In this document: in pieces, positions 18,054-26,370 of the stretch | How positions within the stretch are numbered: the stretch's first letter is position 1 | Layout of the letters: each line of letters begins with the position of its first letter | Assembly: GCA_017629245.1 (NCBI GenBank) | Contig: JAGBXO010000007.1 | Span: 78,100-135,069 of the forward strand | Direction of reading: 5' to 3' | Length of the DNA: 56,970 bases | From: Alphaproteobacteria bacterium | GTDB lineage: Bacteria > Pseudomonadota > Alphaproteobacteria > Rs-D84 | Notes under the pieces: model-generated | Databases searched by the model: none | The model's input: the letters and a program-made list of their open reading frames with translations, nothing else | What the model was told of the DNA's origin: nothing | Position numbers and translations under genes: made by a program

Positions 18054-18082
18054 ATAATACCCCACAAACACAGAAAAATCAA
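18054..18082 (-). promoter_or_regulatory. Leaderless-type promoter of tlyA
   Basis: Minus strand TTGATT (18077-18082), 17 bases, TATTAT (18054-18059), then exactly 7 bases to the ATG. Transcription should start at or next to the start codon. Confidence 0.65.
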
Positions 18083-18083
18083 C

Positions 18084-18112
18084 TTGCTAAATCATGTTTT
18101 CTTGTATATAAT
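18084..18112 (+). promoter_or_regulatory. Promoter of the Panacea-like gene
   Basis: TTGCTA (18084-18089), 17 bases, TATAAT (18107-18112). A ribosome site AAAGGA follows at 18121. The -35 box abuts that of divergent tlyA. Confidence 0.6.
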
Positions 18113-18134
18113 ATACCCAAAAAGGATTTTTGTC

Positions 18135-18956
18135 ATGCCATTTTCACAAAACAAACGCACAAATATTTTAAAATGCGACGGTTGCAACGAACGTTGCGAC
18201 TTAACACCTGTGTCAAACGACGCACTGAACGCAAACAAACGATACAAGCCTGCTATCGCTGGCACACAAATTGATTCATACACAAACCAAAATGGCGTCA
18301 AAACGTACACCGCCGATTGGACCAGTTATGACATCGCAACCGAACAGGCGCGCACCATATGCCGCCTGTGCGACAAATATCAGTTACCACACTTGGCAAA
18401 ACCGGCAAAATCAGCATGGCCAGACAAAGTCACAACTGCGATATATCTGATAAATCAAATCATACAGCAACCAATTGACATACGCAGAATCAACAACGAA
18501 AAAACAATGGCATTGCTGTATTTACTATGGCTAGAATACCAATCACTGGAACAAAAATACACGCAAATCCCCACAGATTCACCGCTAAAGGCCATCCAAT
18601 GGCACGCATACGAATTTGGCCCCGCCGATCCAGACATCTACTATGCAATCGATTACATAAACCAACAAATTTACAACAAACAAATTCCAACAATTGATCT
18701 CGCCGGCTTTGATGCCCCCTGTGACCGCGCCAGAATTTCCACCGCCTGCACGAACACATTCAACAACTACGCCCATGCTGCACCAAACGAAATAATATTC
18801 TTTGTAAAATACGATTTGGCCGAATGGCAAAAAACTTGGCAAAACAGCAAAATGTTTACCCCAATGTTTAAAACAACACAAAACGCGACTGCACTCGAAA
18901 TCGACCAATACTTAGCACATCGCGCCAAATTCATACAATTTACCAAAAAACGATAA
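18135..18956 (+). CDS. Panacea (DUF4065/SocA-like) domain protein with N-terminal Cys cluster
   Basis: 273 residues from the ATG at 18135, which has AAAGGA 8-9 bases upstream. Residues 10-95 contain a probable metal site: CDGCNERC and a later CRLC. The C-terminal two thirds resemble the Panacea domain: ALLYLLWLEYQSL, then IQWHAYEFGPADPDIYYAIDYI, matching the family's KL.Y...W....G.P....W.YGPV...VY pattern. Panacea proteins are antitoxins in PanAT toxin-antitoxin and phage-defence loci and in Caulobacter SocA act as a proteolytic adaptor. No toxin gene is visible on either side; a terminator follows at 18973. So it may be an orphan regulator. The domain call is moderately sure. Confidence 0.6.
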   Translation: MPFSQNKRTNILKCDGCNERCDLTPVSNDALNANKRYKPAIAGTQIDSYTNQNGVKTYTADWTSYDIATEQARTICRLCDKYQLPHLAKPAKSAWPDKVTTAIYLINQIIQQPIDIRRINNEKTMALLYLLWLEYQSLEQKYTQIPTDSPLKAIQWHAYEFGPADPDIYYAIDYINQQIYNKQIPTIDLAGFDAPCDRARISTACTNTFNNYAHAAPNEIIFFVKYDLAEWQKTWQNSKMFTPMFKTTQNATALEIDQYLAHRAKFIQFTKKR

Positions 18957-18972
18957 AGCACAACAAACAACC

Positions 18973-18994
18973 GCCCCACTTTGGGGCATTTTTT
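18973..18994 (+). terminator. Intrinsic terminator after the Panacea-like gene
   Basis: GCCCC (18973-18977) / GGGGC (18983-18987), ACTTT loop, followed by six T. Confidence 0.8.
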
Positions 18995-19532
18995 CGCAAA
19001 AAAACGCCCTTTTTAGGCACAAAAACACTCAAAAAGCGCAGAAATCCGCCATTTTTTCATTTTTTTACTGCCAGAGCAGGGCATTTTTCCACATTTTTCC
19101 ATATTTTTACCATATTTCCAGACAATCCAACCCCACAAAATCGCCACAAACACATCAGATACAAAAGCGAATTTATAAACCTAATAACAAAACATTATAC
19201 ACGACTTTAAACATAAAATATCAACTTGAACCCCCAGCAAACAAACATAATAAAAAACAAGAATTCAAACTGAACTACACACATATTATATCAGAAAACA
19301 AACCGAAAAACAAACAGAACAACAAACAACAACCAGATCACACAAATAAAATCATTCTCACCAGACAGAAAAATACCAACCAACAACAAAGCCCCAAACG
19401 CACAACGACGATTTTCAGCAACCCGAACACATAAACATACGCTTAAAACAAATCATCTGCACCAGAACACAACACACCACAACAAAATATATATGTTGCG
19501 TATGTATATATTTACATGCATCAGCATTATAG
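18995..19532. other. Gene-free A/C-rich stretch next to dif
   Basis: About 540 bases with no convincing gene on either strand. The plus strand is strongly A- and C-rich and very poor in G (long runs of AAC/CAA/ACA type). A weak inverted repeat AAATATATA...TATATATTT spans about 19486-19514. It ends at the dif-like site. Nothing else is seen; it is likely terminus-proximal filler or a strongly decayed region. Confidence 0.5.
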
Positions 19533-19560
19533 ACTATACATAATATACATTATGCGCCTT
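19533..19560 (-). other. dif: Chromosome dimer resolution site (dif-like)
   Basis: Read on the minus strand the 28 bases are AAGGCGCATAA-TGTATA-TTATGTATAGT. Against E. coli dif (GGTGCGCATAA-TGTATA-TTATGTTAAAT) the central hexamer is identical and each 11-base XerC/XerD arm matches at 8 positions. XerC and XerD recombine dif at the division septum to resolve chromosome dimers, so this marks the replication terminus. It lies in a gene-free region, as expected. A dif-like site captured by a mobile element is the alternative. Confidence 0.75.
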
Positions 19561-19615
19561 TTATATTTACCTACAACCAAACCACTACTCTGCTGATTTT
19601 TGGGCTTTTTTACCA

Positions 19616-19744
19616 TCAAGCATTCAAGTAACTACTCTTTTTTGTTTCTTCTAAAATCTTATTAACCCTTATCCAACTTAAACAGAACCCAAACCCAAGC
19701 GACAACCCACAAGACAAAAAAAAAACAACCACAAAAAAATTCAT
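19616..19744 (-). CDS. Small single-span membrane protein
   Basis: 42 residues from the ATG at 19744, chosen because a very strong ribosome site (GGAGGGGG) lies 3-5 bases upstream. A longer in-frame start at 19849 would have to run through the mscL terminator. The first ~24 residues are hydrophobic (Phe/Val/Gly/Cys) and the tail is polar and Lys/Glu-containing. No family is recognised. It follows mscL, downstream of that gene's terminator. Homopolymer runs make a chance frame possible. Confidence 0.4.
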   Translation of the reverse strand: MNFFVVVFFLSCGLSLGFGFCLSWIRVNKILEETKKSSYLNA

Positions 19745-19797
19745 ACCCCCTCCATATTTAAACAACAAAAACATGTCACAACACAGACCACAACCAT

Positions 19798-19828
19798 AAA
19801 AAAAGCAGATGACGCAACGCCACCTGCT
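19798..19828 (-). terminator. Intrinsic terminator after mscL
   Basis: On the minus strand AGCAGGTGGCG pairs with CGTCATCTGCT (11 bp, two G-U) around a TTG loop, followed by six T. Confidence 0.85.
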
Positions 19829-19856
19829 CTTAAACCAAGTTTTTAACAAACCAAAC

Positions 19857-20426
19857 TTAAGCCTTTGTTATTTTTTTGATTTTTTTCAAAGAATCACTTG
19901 CAACATTTGTTGCAACTTTCTTTAATCCTTTCAACCCCTTCTTCAAATCACTTTCTACGACCACTCCTGTTTCAACCGGCTCTACATCCGAACAGCAAAA
20001 CGCGCATTTTGTTGCCGCATTATTAATAGTCGATTTACAATATGGACACGCATGGGTATTCGCCGGCTTCTTATCGCGCATTTTATTCATCGTACGTACA
20101 AACAAGAATATCGCAAACATTGTGATAAAGAAACTAACCACAGAATTTAAAAACATACCCATATTCAGGGTTGTCGCACCTGCTGCTTGAGCCGCCGCAA
20201 TCGTTTCATAATGACCACCAGACGGATTATTTAACACAAAGAACCACTGGGAAAAATCAACACCGCCTATCAACAACCCAATCGGCGGCATAATAACGTC
20301 TTTTACCAGCGAATTTACCACCCCGGTCATAACACTACCGACAATGATACCAACCGCCATATCTATTGCATTTCCGCGTTGAACAAAAGTACTAAATCCT
20401 TTAAATATATTATTCTTTTTTGCCAT
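19857..20426 (-). CDS. mscL: Large-conductance mechanosensitive channel with C-terminal zinc ribbon
   Basis: 189 residues; ordinary MscL is about 135-150. The N-terminal part is typical (FKGFSTFVQRGNAIDMAVGIIVGSVMTGVVNSLVKDVIMPP, here quoted in parts: RGNAIDMAVGIIVG and VKDVIMPPIG), with TM1, a periplasmic loop and TM2 (FFITMFAIFLFVRTMNK). After TM2 a cytoplasmic extension contains CPYC-x11-CAFC, a zinc-ribbon-like motif, followed by a Lys-rich helical tail. MscL opens under membrane tension to release solutes in osmotic downshock. Its ribosome site AAGGAG lies in the last codons of aroK, so the two genes are coupled. Confidence 0.93.
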   Translation of the reverse strand: MAKKNNIFKGFSTFVQRGNAIDMAVGIIVGSVMTGVVNSLVKDVIMPPIGLLIGGVDFSQWFFVLNNPSGGHYETIAAAQAAGATTLNMGMFLNSVVSFFITMFAIFLFVRTMNKMRDKKPANTHACPYCKSTINNAATKCAFCCSDVEPVETGVVVESDLKKGLKGLKKVATNVASDSLKKIKKITKA

Positions 20427-20428
20427 TT

Positions 20429-20998
20429 TTACTCCTTTTCTTGCTTATTAGAATAATCTTCTATCGCACGCAAAACCTTACCTAATGTTTTGCGCAAATT
20501 CTCGTCCCGGGTTTGAACCATAATATCCGCCATCGCATAAGTATCATAACGTTCGTCTATCAACTGGCCCAAGATTTTCCGACTGTCCGTATTTAACAAC
20601 TGCGGGCGCGTATCGCGACTTCTGGTGCGTTTTACCAACAAATCCAAGTCCGCACGCAACCATACCGTCAAGGCCCGCTCCTGCATCATCTGCCGAATTG
20701 CAGGCGTAATAAAAGCCCCCTCGCCCGTTGAAATAACTTTTAGTGCTGGCGGCGTATCCAGCAAACGTTCAATAACCCGCTGTTCAACACGCCGAAACTC
20801 TTCTTCGCCATACATCGCAAAGATATCAACAACACTACAACCCGCCGCCGCTTCAATTTCTTTATCAGAATCCACAAACGGAATCCCCAGCCGTCGCGCC
20901 AATGCGCGCCCAACGCTGGTTTTACCCGCCCCCATTAAGCCCACCATAACTACAGGCCGGTCTATAAACTCTTCATTTTCTGTTATCTTATCTACCAT
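20429..20998 (-). CDS. aroK: Shikimate kinase
   Basis: 189 residues from the ATG at 20998 (an in-frame ATG at 21013 is possible but lies in the -10 region). Phosphorylates shikimate in aromatic amino acid synthesis. Walker A GLMGAGKTSVGRALA, shikimate-binding DSDKEIE and the FRRVEQ segment, and the lid RDTRPQLL are present. Length is near the family norm (about 170-190). aroB, its usual partner, is absent; instead mscL follows directly. Confidence 0.95.
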   Translation of the reverse strand: MVDKITENEEFIDRPVVMVGLMGAGKTSVGRALARRLGIPFVDSDKEIEAAAGCSVVDIFAMYGEEEFRRVEQRVIERLLDTPPALKVISTGEGAFITPAIRQMMQERALTVWLRADLDLLVKRTRSRDTRPQLLNTDSRKILGQLIDERYDTYAMADIMVQTRDENLRKTLGKVLRAIEDYSNKQEKE

Positions 20999-21124
20999 AA
21001 TGATATTTATCATATCAAAAAAACACCAATAAACAATAAAAAATACTCAAACAACTTTTTTCACATGGGAATTTATGCTATAATAACAAACAGCAAGGAA
21101 TAAAAACAGCAGAGAGAAAAAGAA

Positions 21125-22201
21125 ATGAAACACTTACCCATTTTAACTCTATTAGGCACAATCGCATGCATTGGCAACGCCAACGCAACACATATTTATG
21201 CAAACAATGTATCGGCACACAACGCCGCCGTATTACAACACACAATCGCACAAACAGCATTTGCATCTTTTGCCGGCCCAATGTCAATTGACACCGGGCG
21301 CAAGACCACCCTACCCGCAATGCCGACCGAAGACCCCAAAACAACATACGGCCACGCACCCATGTACGGCGAAATGTCCCTGTACGGCGAGTTCAACGAT
21401 GACGGGCGCAGCGGCGGCGACTATGCAAATGCACGAAAAACCTTGAACAACGGATGGTTTAATTGGCAACACCTGGGTAACGACACAAAGTTTGACGAAC
21501 TGTCGCGCCTGGATTCAGATTTTGATTTATATATAGGTGGCTTAACCAGTGGCGAAACCCACTTTAAATACGGTCACACCGCCTGGGGAATTTACACAGG
21601 ATATATTGACGGCAACCTGACCAACCAAGACATAGACACCAATGCCCAAGGCGGATTCTTTGGTATATATAATAAATACGCAACCCAGAACTTTAATATA
21701 TCCAGCACGATTAACGGCGGCGTTGTCGACAACATAACCGATACCACATTTGGTACAGACGAACACACAACATTCTGGATTGCAGGAACAGTAAACATTG
21801 CATACAATATCGCAATGGACAATACATTCACCCTGCAACCATCGATCCAGGCGGGCTACACATGGATTAAATCAGAAAACTACACATCTGCATCTGGCGA
21901 CATTATAACAAACGATGCATTTAATATATTCGAAGTCACACCAACATTCCGCGCAATCAAGCATATCGGCAACAACTGGTATGGCGCACTGGATGTACGA
22001 CACGTTATGATTTTCGCAAACAACGGCGACATCACCGTTAACGACACCGCCGTTGACACATTGAATTATGATAACTTTACAGAATACGGAATTTCCCTGG
22101 AAAAATCAGTTGGCCACATAACCCTGCGCGCAAACATTGGCCGTCGCGAAGGCAGCCATAACGGCTGGACCGGCGGGTTAAATTTCAAATACCTATTCTA
22201 A
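21125..22201 (+). CDS. Outer-membrane beta-barrel (autotransporter-domain-like) protein
   Basis: 358 residues. Signal peptide 1-21 (cleavage near NANA). The mature protein is rich in alternating aromatic/hydrophobic strands with Gly/Asn turns (for example GIYTGYIDGNL, INGGVVDNIT, LQPSIQAGYTWIKSEN) and ends in Phe (KYLF), the usual C-terminal signature for Bam-mediated insertion. The layout matches an autotransporter beta-domain with a short N-terminal extension of about 90 residues. A TATAAT (21079-21084) about 40 bases upstream and a GAGAG ribosome site fit a normal leader. A terminator follows at 22220. Confidence 0.85.
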   Translation: MKHLPILTLLGTIACIGNANATHIYANNVSAHNAAVLQHTIAQTAFASFAGPMSIDTGRKTTLPAMPTEDPKTTYGHAPMYGEMSLYGEFNDDGRSGGDYANARKTLNNGWFNWQHLGNDTKFDELSRLDSDFDLYIGGLTSGETHFKYGHTAWGIYTGYIDGNLTNQDIDTNAQGGFFGIYNKYATQNFNISSTINGGVVDNITDTTFGTDEHTTFWIAGTVNIAYNIAMDNTFTLQPSIQAGYTWIKSENYTSASGDIITNDAFNIFEVTPTFRAIKHIGNNWYGALDVRHVMIFANNGDITVNDTAVDTLNYDNFTEYGISLEKSVGHITLRANIGRREGSHNGWTGGLNFKYLF

Positions 22202-22219
22202 AAGACGAACAAAAAAACA

Positions 22220-22242
22220 CCCGCCGTTCGGCGGGATTTTTT
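22220..22242. terminator. Bidirectional intrinsic terminator
   Basis: CCCGCC (22220-22225) / GGCGGG (22230-22235), GTTC tetraloop, T run on plus and A run upstream. It serves the barrel gene and the converging minus gene. Confidence 0.85.
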
Positions 22243-23080
22243 AATCAACCAAATGATAAACCGTGCCATTATAATTAAAGTTGATGGTACCGGTGGCCTT
22301 GCCGGCTTCTAACTTGCCATAGCATTTTCCGTCATTATACCCAACCACCAACGACGGCTCTGTATATTTTTCCGCATACAACGAAAAAGACAACCCGGTT
22401 GAGGTTTTAAAATAACTTATCCCCAGTTCACACGGCACTTCGTCCAAAATAATTTCAGACAAAAAAAGCAAAGGTAATAAAAGTTCCTCTTCTTCCTCAT
22501 CCGCAAAAAGAGCAGTTTCTAGATCATCCCAACAACGTTCATCTGCATCTGCTGGATTCTGATAGCAATTATACGATGAAAAATCAGCAAATAAATGATC
22601 ACACGCCCGCCTCCCCCCATAAATATCAATCCAGCTACACTTTCCTTCATGCAGCGACGCAGGCTCCATAACATATTTACCAACATACGGATAAACCATA
22701 CGACAATAAATACACACCCCATCTTCCAACCAGTTTAGTTCTCCATTTCGTAGTGCAGACTCAAACGCCTGCTCTTCCTCTGATGAAAGCACCTCTATTG
22801 ATTCATACTGTTTTCCATACTCACCCACCATATAAGACAATACCCCCTCCATAACAACCCATTGATTACACCCCAACGAAGGGATATAGCAATAATTTCC
22901 ACCATCATATATCGGTTCAACATAATCCGACCCATCACATGTCGGAATTGATTTATCGGGAAATTTATAACAATGCTCAACCTCGCCATAACCTTCCAGC
23001 ACCGGCACAGACTTTGCATCGGACAACGGAACAATCACACAAAGAAAACACAAACAAAACCTTCTCAACCCCAACCCCAC
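22241..23080 (-). CDS. Secreted Cys-rich protein with C-terminal GTIN..VYHL domain
   Basis: About 279 residues. The exact start is unclear: GTG at 23080 or TTG at 23068 both give a signal peptide (RRFCLCFLCVIVPLSDA); a longer frame to 23134 would cross a terminator hairpin. The mature protein has about 14 Cys and acidic stretches (SSEEEQAFE, DEEEEELL). Its C-terminus carries PS-x2-V-x-YND-x2-CY-x5-G-x-A-[TS]-GTIN-x2-Y-x3-VYHL, shared with the protein at 26521-26916. No known family is recognised. It sits directly downstream of a long structured RNA (23085-23340), which may be its leader. Confidence 0.65.
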   Translation of the reverse strand: MGLGLRRFCLCFLCVIVPLSDAKSVPVLEGYGEVEHCYKFPDKSIPTCDGSDYVEPIYDGGNYCYIPSLGCNQWVVMEGVLSYMVGEYGKQYESIEVLSSEEEQAFESALRNGELNWLEDGVCIYCRMVYPYVGKYVMEPASLHEGKCSWIDIYGGRRACDHLFADFSSYNCYQNPADADERCWDDLETALFADEEEEELLLPLLFLSEIILDEVPCELGISYFKTSTGLSFSLYAEKYTEPSLVVGYNDGKCYGKLEAGKATGTINFNYNGTVYHLVD

Positions 23081-23084
23081 AATA

Positions 23085-23340
23085 AAAAAATAACCGCCAC
23101 GGGAATATGGCGGTCGGGGTGTTAGAAAAATCATATACAGACATGACCCCGTCGGCCTTTGGGGTTACCCCCTGTTTTATAGCCGACGGCACCCCGAGCC
23201 AGAAAGCGGTAACGGCCGGGTTGTACATAAAAAAAGACGCATCCGCGTCAATTTTTATGCGGATACCAATGCAACAAAACATTGCACAGTCTGTATACGG
23301 GCTTTTCTAAGGCCCCGAACCCACATCCCTGTGGATTCAC
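23085..23340 (-). ncRNA. Candidate structured RNA or leader with long-range stem
   Basis: Predicted start near 23340 from a strong promoter. The RNA opens with hairpin CCACA/TGTGG (23321-23334) and a second GGGC/GCCC hairpin (23299-23316). A long-range stem can join the two ends: CGGGG with CCCCG, TTAGAAAA with TTTTCTAA, and an 11-bp pair of CGTATACAGAC with GTCTGTATATG (arms about 23287-23317 and 23116-23144). Inside are GACGC/GCGTC followed by seven T (23229-23249, an early terminator) and CCGTCGGC/GCCGACGG. The end is a CCGCCA/TGGCGG hairpin followed by T-rich sequence (23085-23115). No known RNA family is recognised. Confidence 0.55.
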
Positions 23341-23345
23341 CAAAA

Positions 23346-23374
23346 ATTATAACACCCGCCACCCCAAAATGCAA
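23346..23374 (-). promoter_or_regulatory. Promoter of the structured RNA
   Basis: Minus strand TTGCAT (23369-23374), 17 bases, TATAAT (23346-23351). Confidence 0.75.
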
Positions 23375-23417
23375 ATATAAAGATAAATAAAAATTTAGTT
23401 GAACAACAAAAGAATCC

Positions 23418-23456
23418 GTCATACCGGCAACGGCCGGTATCCATTACCCCGCGGGG
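23418..23456. repeat. REP-like extragenic palindrome
   Basis: GTC followed by the perfect stem ATACCGGC/GCCGGTAT (23421-23428 and 23433-23440), then CCATTA and the palindrome CCCCGCGGGG (23447-23456). The GTCAT-stem-CCA frame recurs at 30588-30618. Confidence 0.55.
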
Positions 23457-23489
23457 ACCGCCACTAACCACTTACACTAACAACTAAAA

Positions 23490-23513
23490 AATCCCCCATC
23501 CGGGAGATTTTTT
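23490..23513 (-). terminator. Intrinsic terminator after the 23512-23805 gene
   Basis: Minus strand ATCTCCC/GGGGGAT with one mismatch around GGAT, followed by T run. Confidence 0.7.
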
Positions 23514-23805
23514 AACGACTTTTAACCATTGCGACCGGCAACCTGGGCGCATCGCCCAACGCCCAACGCCACACCCCCGCAATAACATGACTTACCCTAT
23601 CTTGTTTTGCCGCATATTCCGCACACCATTCGCGCACAGAATCTTTATTTGCCACATAATCATTATACTGACGTACAATCTTTTCCAATGCACTTCGCTG
23701 GGCGCGCAAATCAAAATCATGCACCGTATAAACAGACATCGGCTTATTCCCCAAAGAATCCGCACAAATAGAATACGCCATCTCAATCGTTTTTAGCGAA
23801 CGCAC
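23512..23805 (-). CDS. Small orphan protein following prfA
   Basis: 97 residues from a GTG at 23805; GGAG, formed by the last codons of prfA, lies 6-7 bases upstream, which decides this start over a longer overlapping frame. The protein is soluble, mixed-charge, with two Cys and a C-terminal GVWRWALGDAPRLPV stretch. No domain is recognised. It is the last gene of the hisS-prfA operon; prmC, the usual prfA partner, is absent. Confidence 0.6.
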   Translation of the reverse strand: MRSLKTIEMAYSICADSLGNKPMSVYTVHDFDLRAQRSALEKIVRQYNDYVANKDSVREWCAEYAAKQDRVSHVIAGVWRWALGDAPRLPVAMVKSR

Positions 23806-23809
23806 AGCC

Positions 23810-24874
23810 CTACTCCATATTCGCCAATTGTTCCAATTGATCTGCCGCAATCAGTGCATCAATCATTTCATCCAGCCCTGCACCACCAGCCAAAATATCA
23901 TCCAGTTTATACAGAGTCAGTTTAATACGATGATCTGTCACACGCTGTTCTGGGAAATTATATGTACGAATCTTTTCACTGCGATCACCAGACCCAACCA
24001 TAGACTTTCGTGACGCATTGCTGGCATTCATCTGTTCCGTACGCTGTTTTTCATACAATTTTGAACGCAAAACCGCCATAGCCGCCAGCTTATTTTGCAA
24101 CTGAGATCGCTCATTCTGACAGGTTACAACAATCCCCGTTGGAAAGTGCGTAATGCGTATGGCACTGTCGGTTTTGTTAACATGTTGACCACCTGCGCCC
24201 GACGCACGAAAAATATCAATACGAATGTCTTTGTCTTCAATCACAACATCAATATCCTTGGCCTCTGGCATAACAGCAACAGATGCCGCACTGGTATGAA
24301 TACGACCGCCCGCCTCGGTCTCAGGCACACGCTGAACACGATGAATCCCTGATTCAAACTTCATACGACCATACGCACCCGCACCATCAATCTTGAACAC
24401 AATTTCCTTGTACCCACGCAACGAAGTAGCGTTTTCTTCTATAACCTCTACCTTCCAACCTTGGCGCAAAGCATACGATTTATATTGATTATACAAATCC
24501 CCTGCAAACAACGCAGATTCTTCACCACCAACACCGGCACGGATTTCCATAATAACACTGTTATCATCCGCATCATCACGTGGCAATAACGCAATTTGCA
24601 GACGCTTTTCAATATCCGGTAACGCATGATTTAATTCAAGCAATTGTTCGGCGGCAATTTCGCGCAATTCTGGATCAGATTGCATTTCCTTGGCATCCGC
24701 AATCCCTGTAACAGTCTGAAAATATTCATTTATCAACGGCAAAATTTCCCCCAGGCGCGAATATTCCTTAGACAGACGCGTCAGCGTATCACCCGACACT
24801 TCACCTGAATTCATTTGTGCCTCAATCTCGGATGCACGATTTTGAATATCTTTTAATTTCTGTTCTATTATCAT
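23810..24874 (-). CDS. prfA: Peptide chain release factor 1
   Basis: 354 residues. RF1 reads UAA and UAG stop codons and triggers peptide release. The catalytic GGQ is in [17 protein letters not shown]; other RF1 landmarks are [32 protein letters not shown] and the C-terminal [15 protein letters not shown]. There is no internal frameshift, which marks it as RF1 rather than RF2. Starts 1 base after the hisS stop. Confidence 0.97.
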   Translation of the reverse strand: MIIEQKLKDIQNRASEIEAQMNSGEVSGDTLTRLSKEYSRLGEILPLINEYFQTVTGIADAKEMQSDPELREIAAEQLLELNHALPDIEKRLQIALLPRDDADDNSVIMEIRAGVGGEESALFAGDLYNQYKSYALRQGWKVEVIEENATSLRGYKEIVFKIDGAGAYGRMKFESGIHRVQRVPETEAGGRIHTSAASVAVMPEAKDIDVVIEDKDIRIDIFRASGAGGQHVNKTDSAIRITHFPTGIVVTCQNERSQLQNKLAAMAVLRSKLYEKQRTEQMNASNASRKSMVGSGDRSEKIRTYNFPEQRVTDHRIKLTLYKLDDILAGGAGLDEMIDALIAADQLEQLANME

Positions 24875-24875
24875 A

Positions 24876-26177
24876 TTAGACTCTCTTTATCATTTTTACA
24901 GCATCTAAAATGGTCAGATTTTGTTGTGCACCACTACACATATCTTTCAGTGCAACAACCTGATTTTTAACTTCATCTTCACCGATTATTAAACTGAATT
25001 TTGCTTTTATTTTATCAGAGTATTCAATTTGATTTTTGAACTTTTTATCTGCATCCAAGAACGACACCGTTGCAATATTTTCATCGCGCAACGCATTTAG
25101 GACAGACACCGCATACCCCAGGTTTTCATTCCCCATACACAGCACCGCCACATCAACTGGCGATTCAAATTGCGACAAATCAATCGCCCCTGATTCCATC
25201 AGCGCAACAAAGATTCGCGAAAAACCAATCGCCGCACCAACGCCGATAATCTTGGTCTTGCTAAACTTACCCGCCAGGTCTGCATATCGCCCACCACCGG
25301 CCGCTGTACCCAATTCTGGATGACTTAACAACTTAAATTCAAACACCAAACCGGTATAGTACGCCAACCCACGGGTAATAGACAAATCAATTTCTGCATT
25401 TTTTACCCCGAACAAATCCAATGTTTTCATGAAATCATTCAGTTCCGCAACAGCCGAATCCAACTTGTCAGACTTGTTCAAGAAATCCGAATAACCATTT
25501 ATAAACACAGATTTAATTTGATTTTCTTTTTCTGCGTTATTCAGTGTATCACGCAACCCTTCGGCAAAATCTTCATCACCCATTTTGTCTTTTTTATCAA
25601 TCAAAACGAAGACATCTTTTTTCTGCCCGTCCGTCATTTCCAGATAATCAAACAGCGCATCCCAGAACGGTCGCGAACCGACACGAACCGCATTCTCGCC
25701 GATAAATTCGGACACAGAATTTAAAGTCCGCTGAATCACAGAAATAATTTCCGCATCATAATTCGTACTTAACGAATTTACGCCCATTATATCCATATCC
25801 ATCTGATAAAATTCGCGATACCGACCGCGTTGTGCGCGTTCCCCACGATAGCGTTTTGAAAACTGGCTGGCACGAAATGGGAATACCAAATCATTCAGGT
25901 GCCCCGCAACATATCGCGACAACCCGACCGTCCCATCGTATCGCAACCCCATCTTGGTATCGCCCTTTTGGAACAAGAACATCTGCGTTTCAATTTCGTC
26001 CCAGTTATCTTTGTCTGTCAACACTTCTGCGCGTTCAATCGCCGGCAAATCCAGCATATTAAACCCGGACACTTTCAACACTTCCAGCATACGCGCCGCA
26101 CAAAAATCTACACAACGCTGTTGCACTGGTAATAATTCTATAAATCCCGACAAAGGTTTTGTTGGTTTTAAATCCAT
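24876..26177 (-). CDS. hisS: Histidyl-tRNA synthetase
   Basis: 433 residues. Class II synthetase charging tRNA-His. Motif 2 is [20 protein letters not shown]; the His-A and His-B regions appear as TRGLAYYTG and [10 protein letters not shown]. The C-terminal anticodon-binding domain follows ([14 protein letters not shown]...). AGGA lies about 10 bases before the ATG. It heads an operon with prfA and a small orphan. Confidence 0.96.
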   Translation of the reverse strand: MDLKPTKPLSGFIELLPVQQRCVDFCAARMLEVLKVSGFNMLDLPAIERAEVLTDKDNWDEIETQMFLFQKGDTKMGLRYDGTVGLSRYVAGHLNDLVFPFRASQFSKRYRGERAQRGRYREFYQMDMDIMGVNSLSTNYDAEIISVIQRTLNSVSEFIGENAVRVGSRPFWDALFDYLEMTDGQKKDVFVLIDKKDKMGDEDFAEGLRDTLNNAEKENQIKSVFINGYSDFLNKSDKLDSAVAELNDFMKTLDLFGVKNAEIDLSITRGLAYYTGLVFEFKLLSHPELGTAAGGGRYADLAGKFSKTKIIGVGAAIGFSRIFVALMESGAIDLSQFESPVDVAVLCMGNENLGYAVSVLNALRDENIATVSFLDADKKFKNQIEYSDKIKAKFSLIIGEDEVKNQVVALKDMCSGAQQNLTILDAVKMIKRV

Positions 26178-26370
26178 TTTATTTATTCCTATTGTTTATA
26201 CACGAAGAATTACGACATTACTAATGTCAATTATATCACAGAAAAAGGTAATATGCTAATATTCGCCCGCCTGGGCGTGATGAAAAACAAACAAAATATA
26301 GTTTTTATCTAACATTTCACACTAATTTTAGTACAAATTAATTTTTTTTCAAGTAAAAACACAGAAAAAC

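Noticed and set aside
19616-19849. 77-codon version of the small membrane peptide
   Set aside because: The longer start lies before the mscL terminator hairpin and has no ribosome site; the 42-codon version has a strong one.
23107-23310. 67-codon frame on plus across the structured RNA (and a 101-codon frame on minus)
   Set aside because: Both cross terminators and strong hairpins, no ribosome site, and the sequence is better explained by RNA structure.
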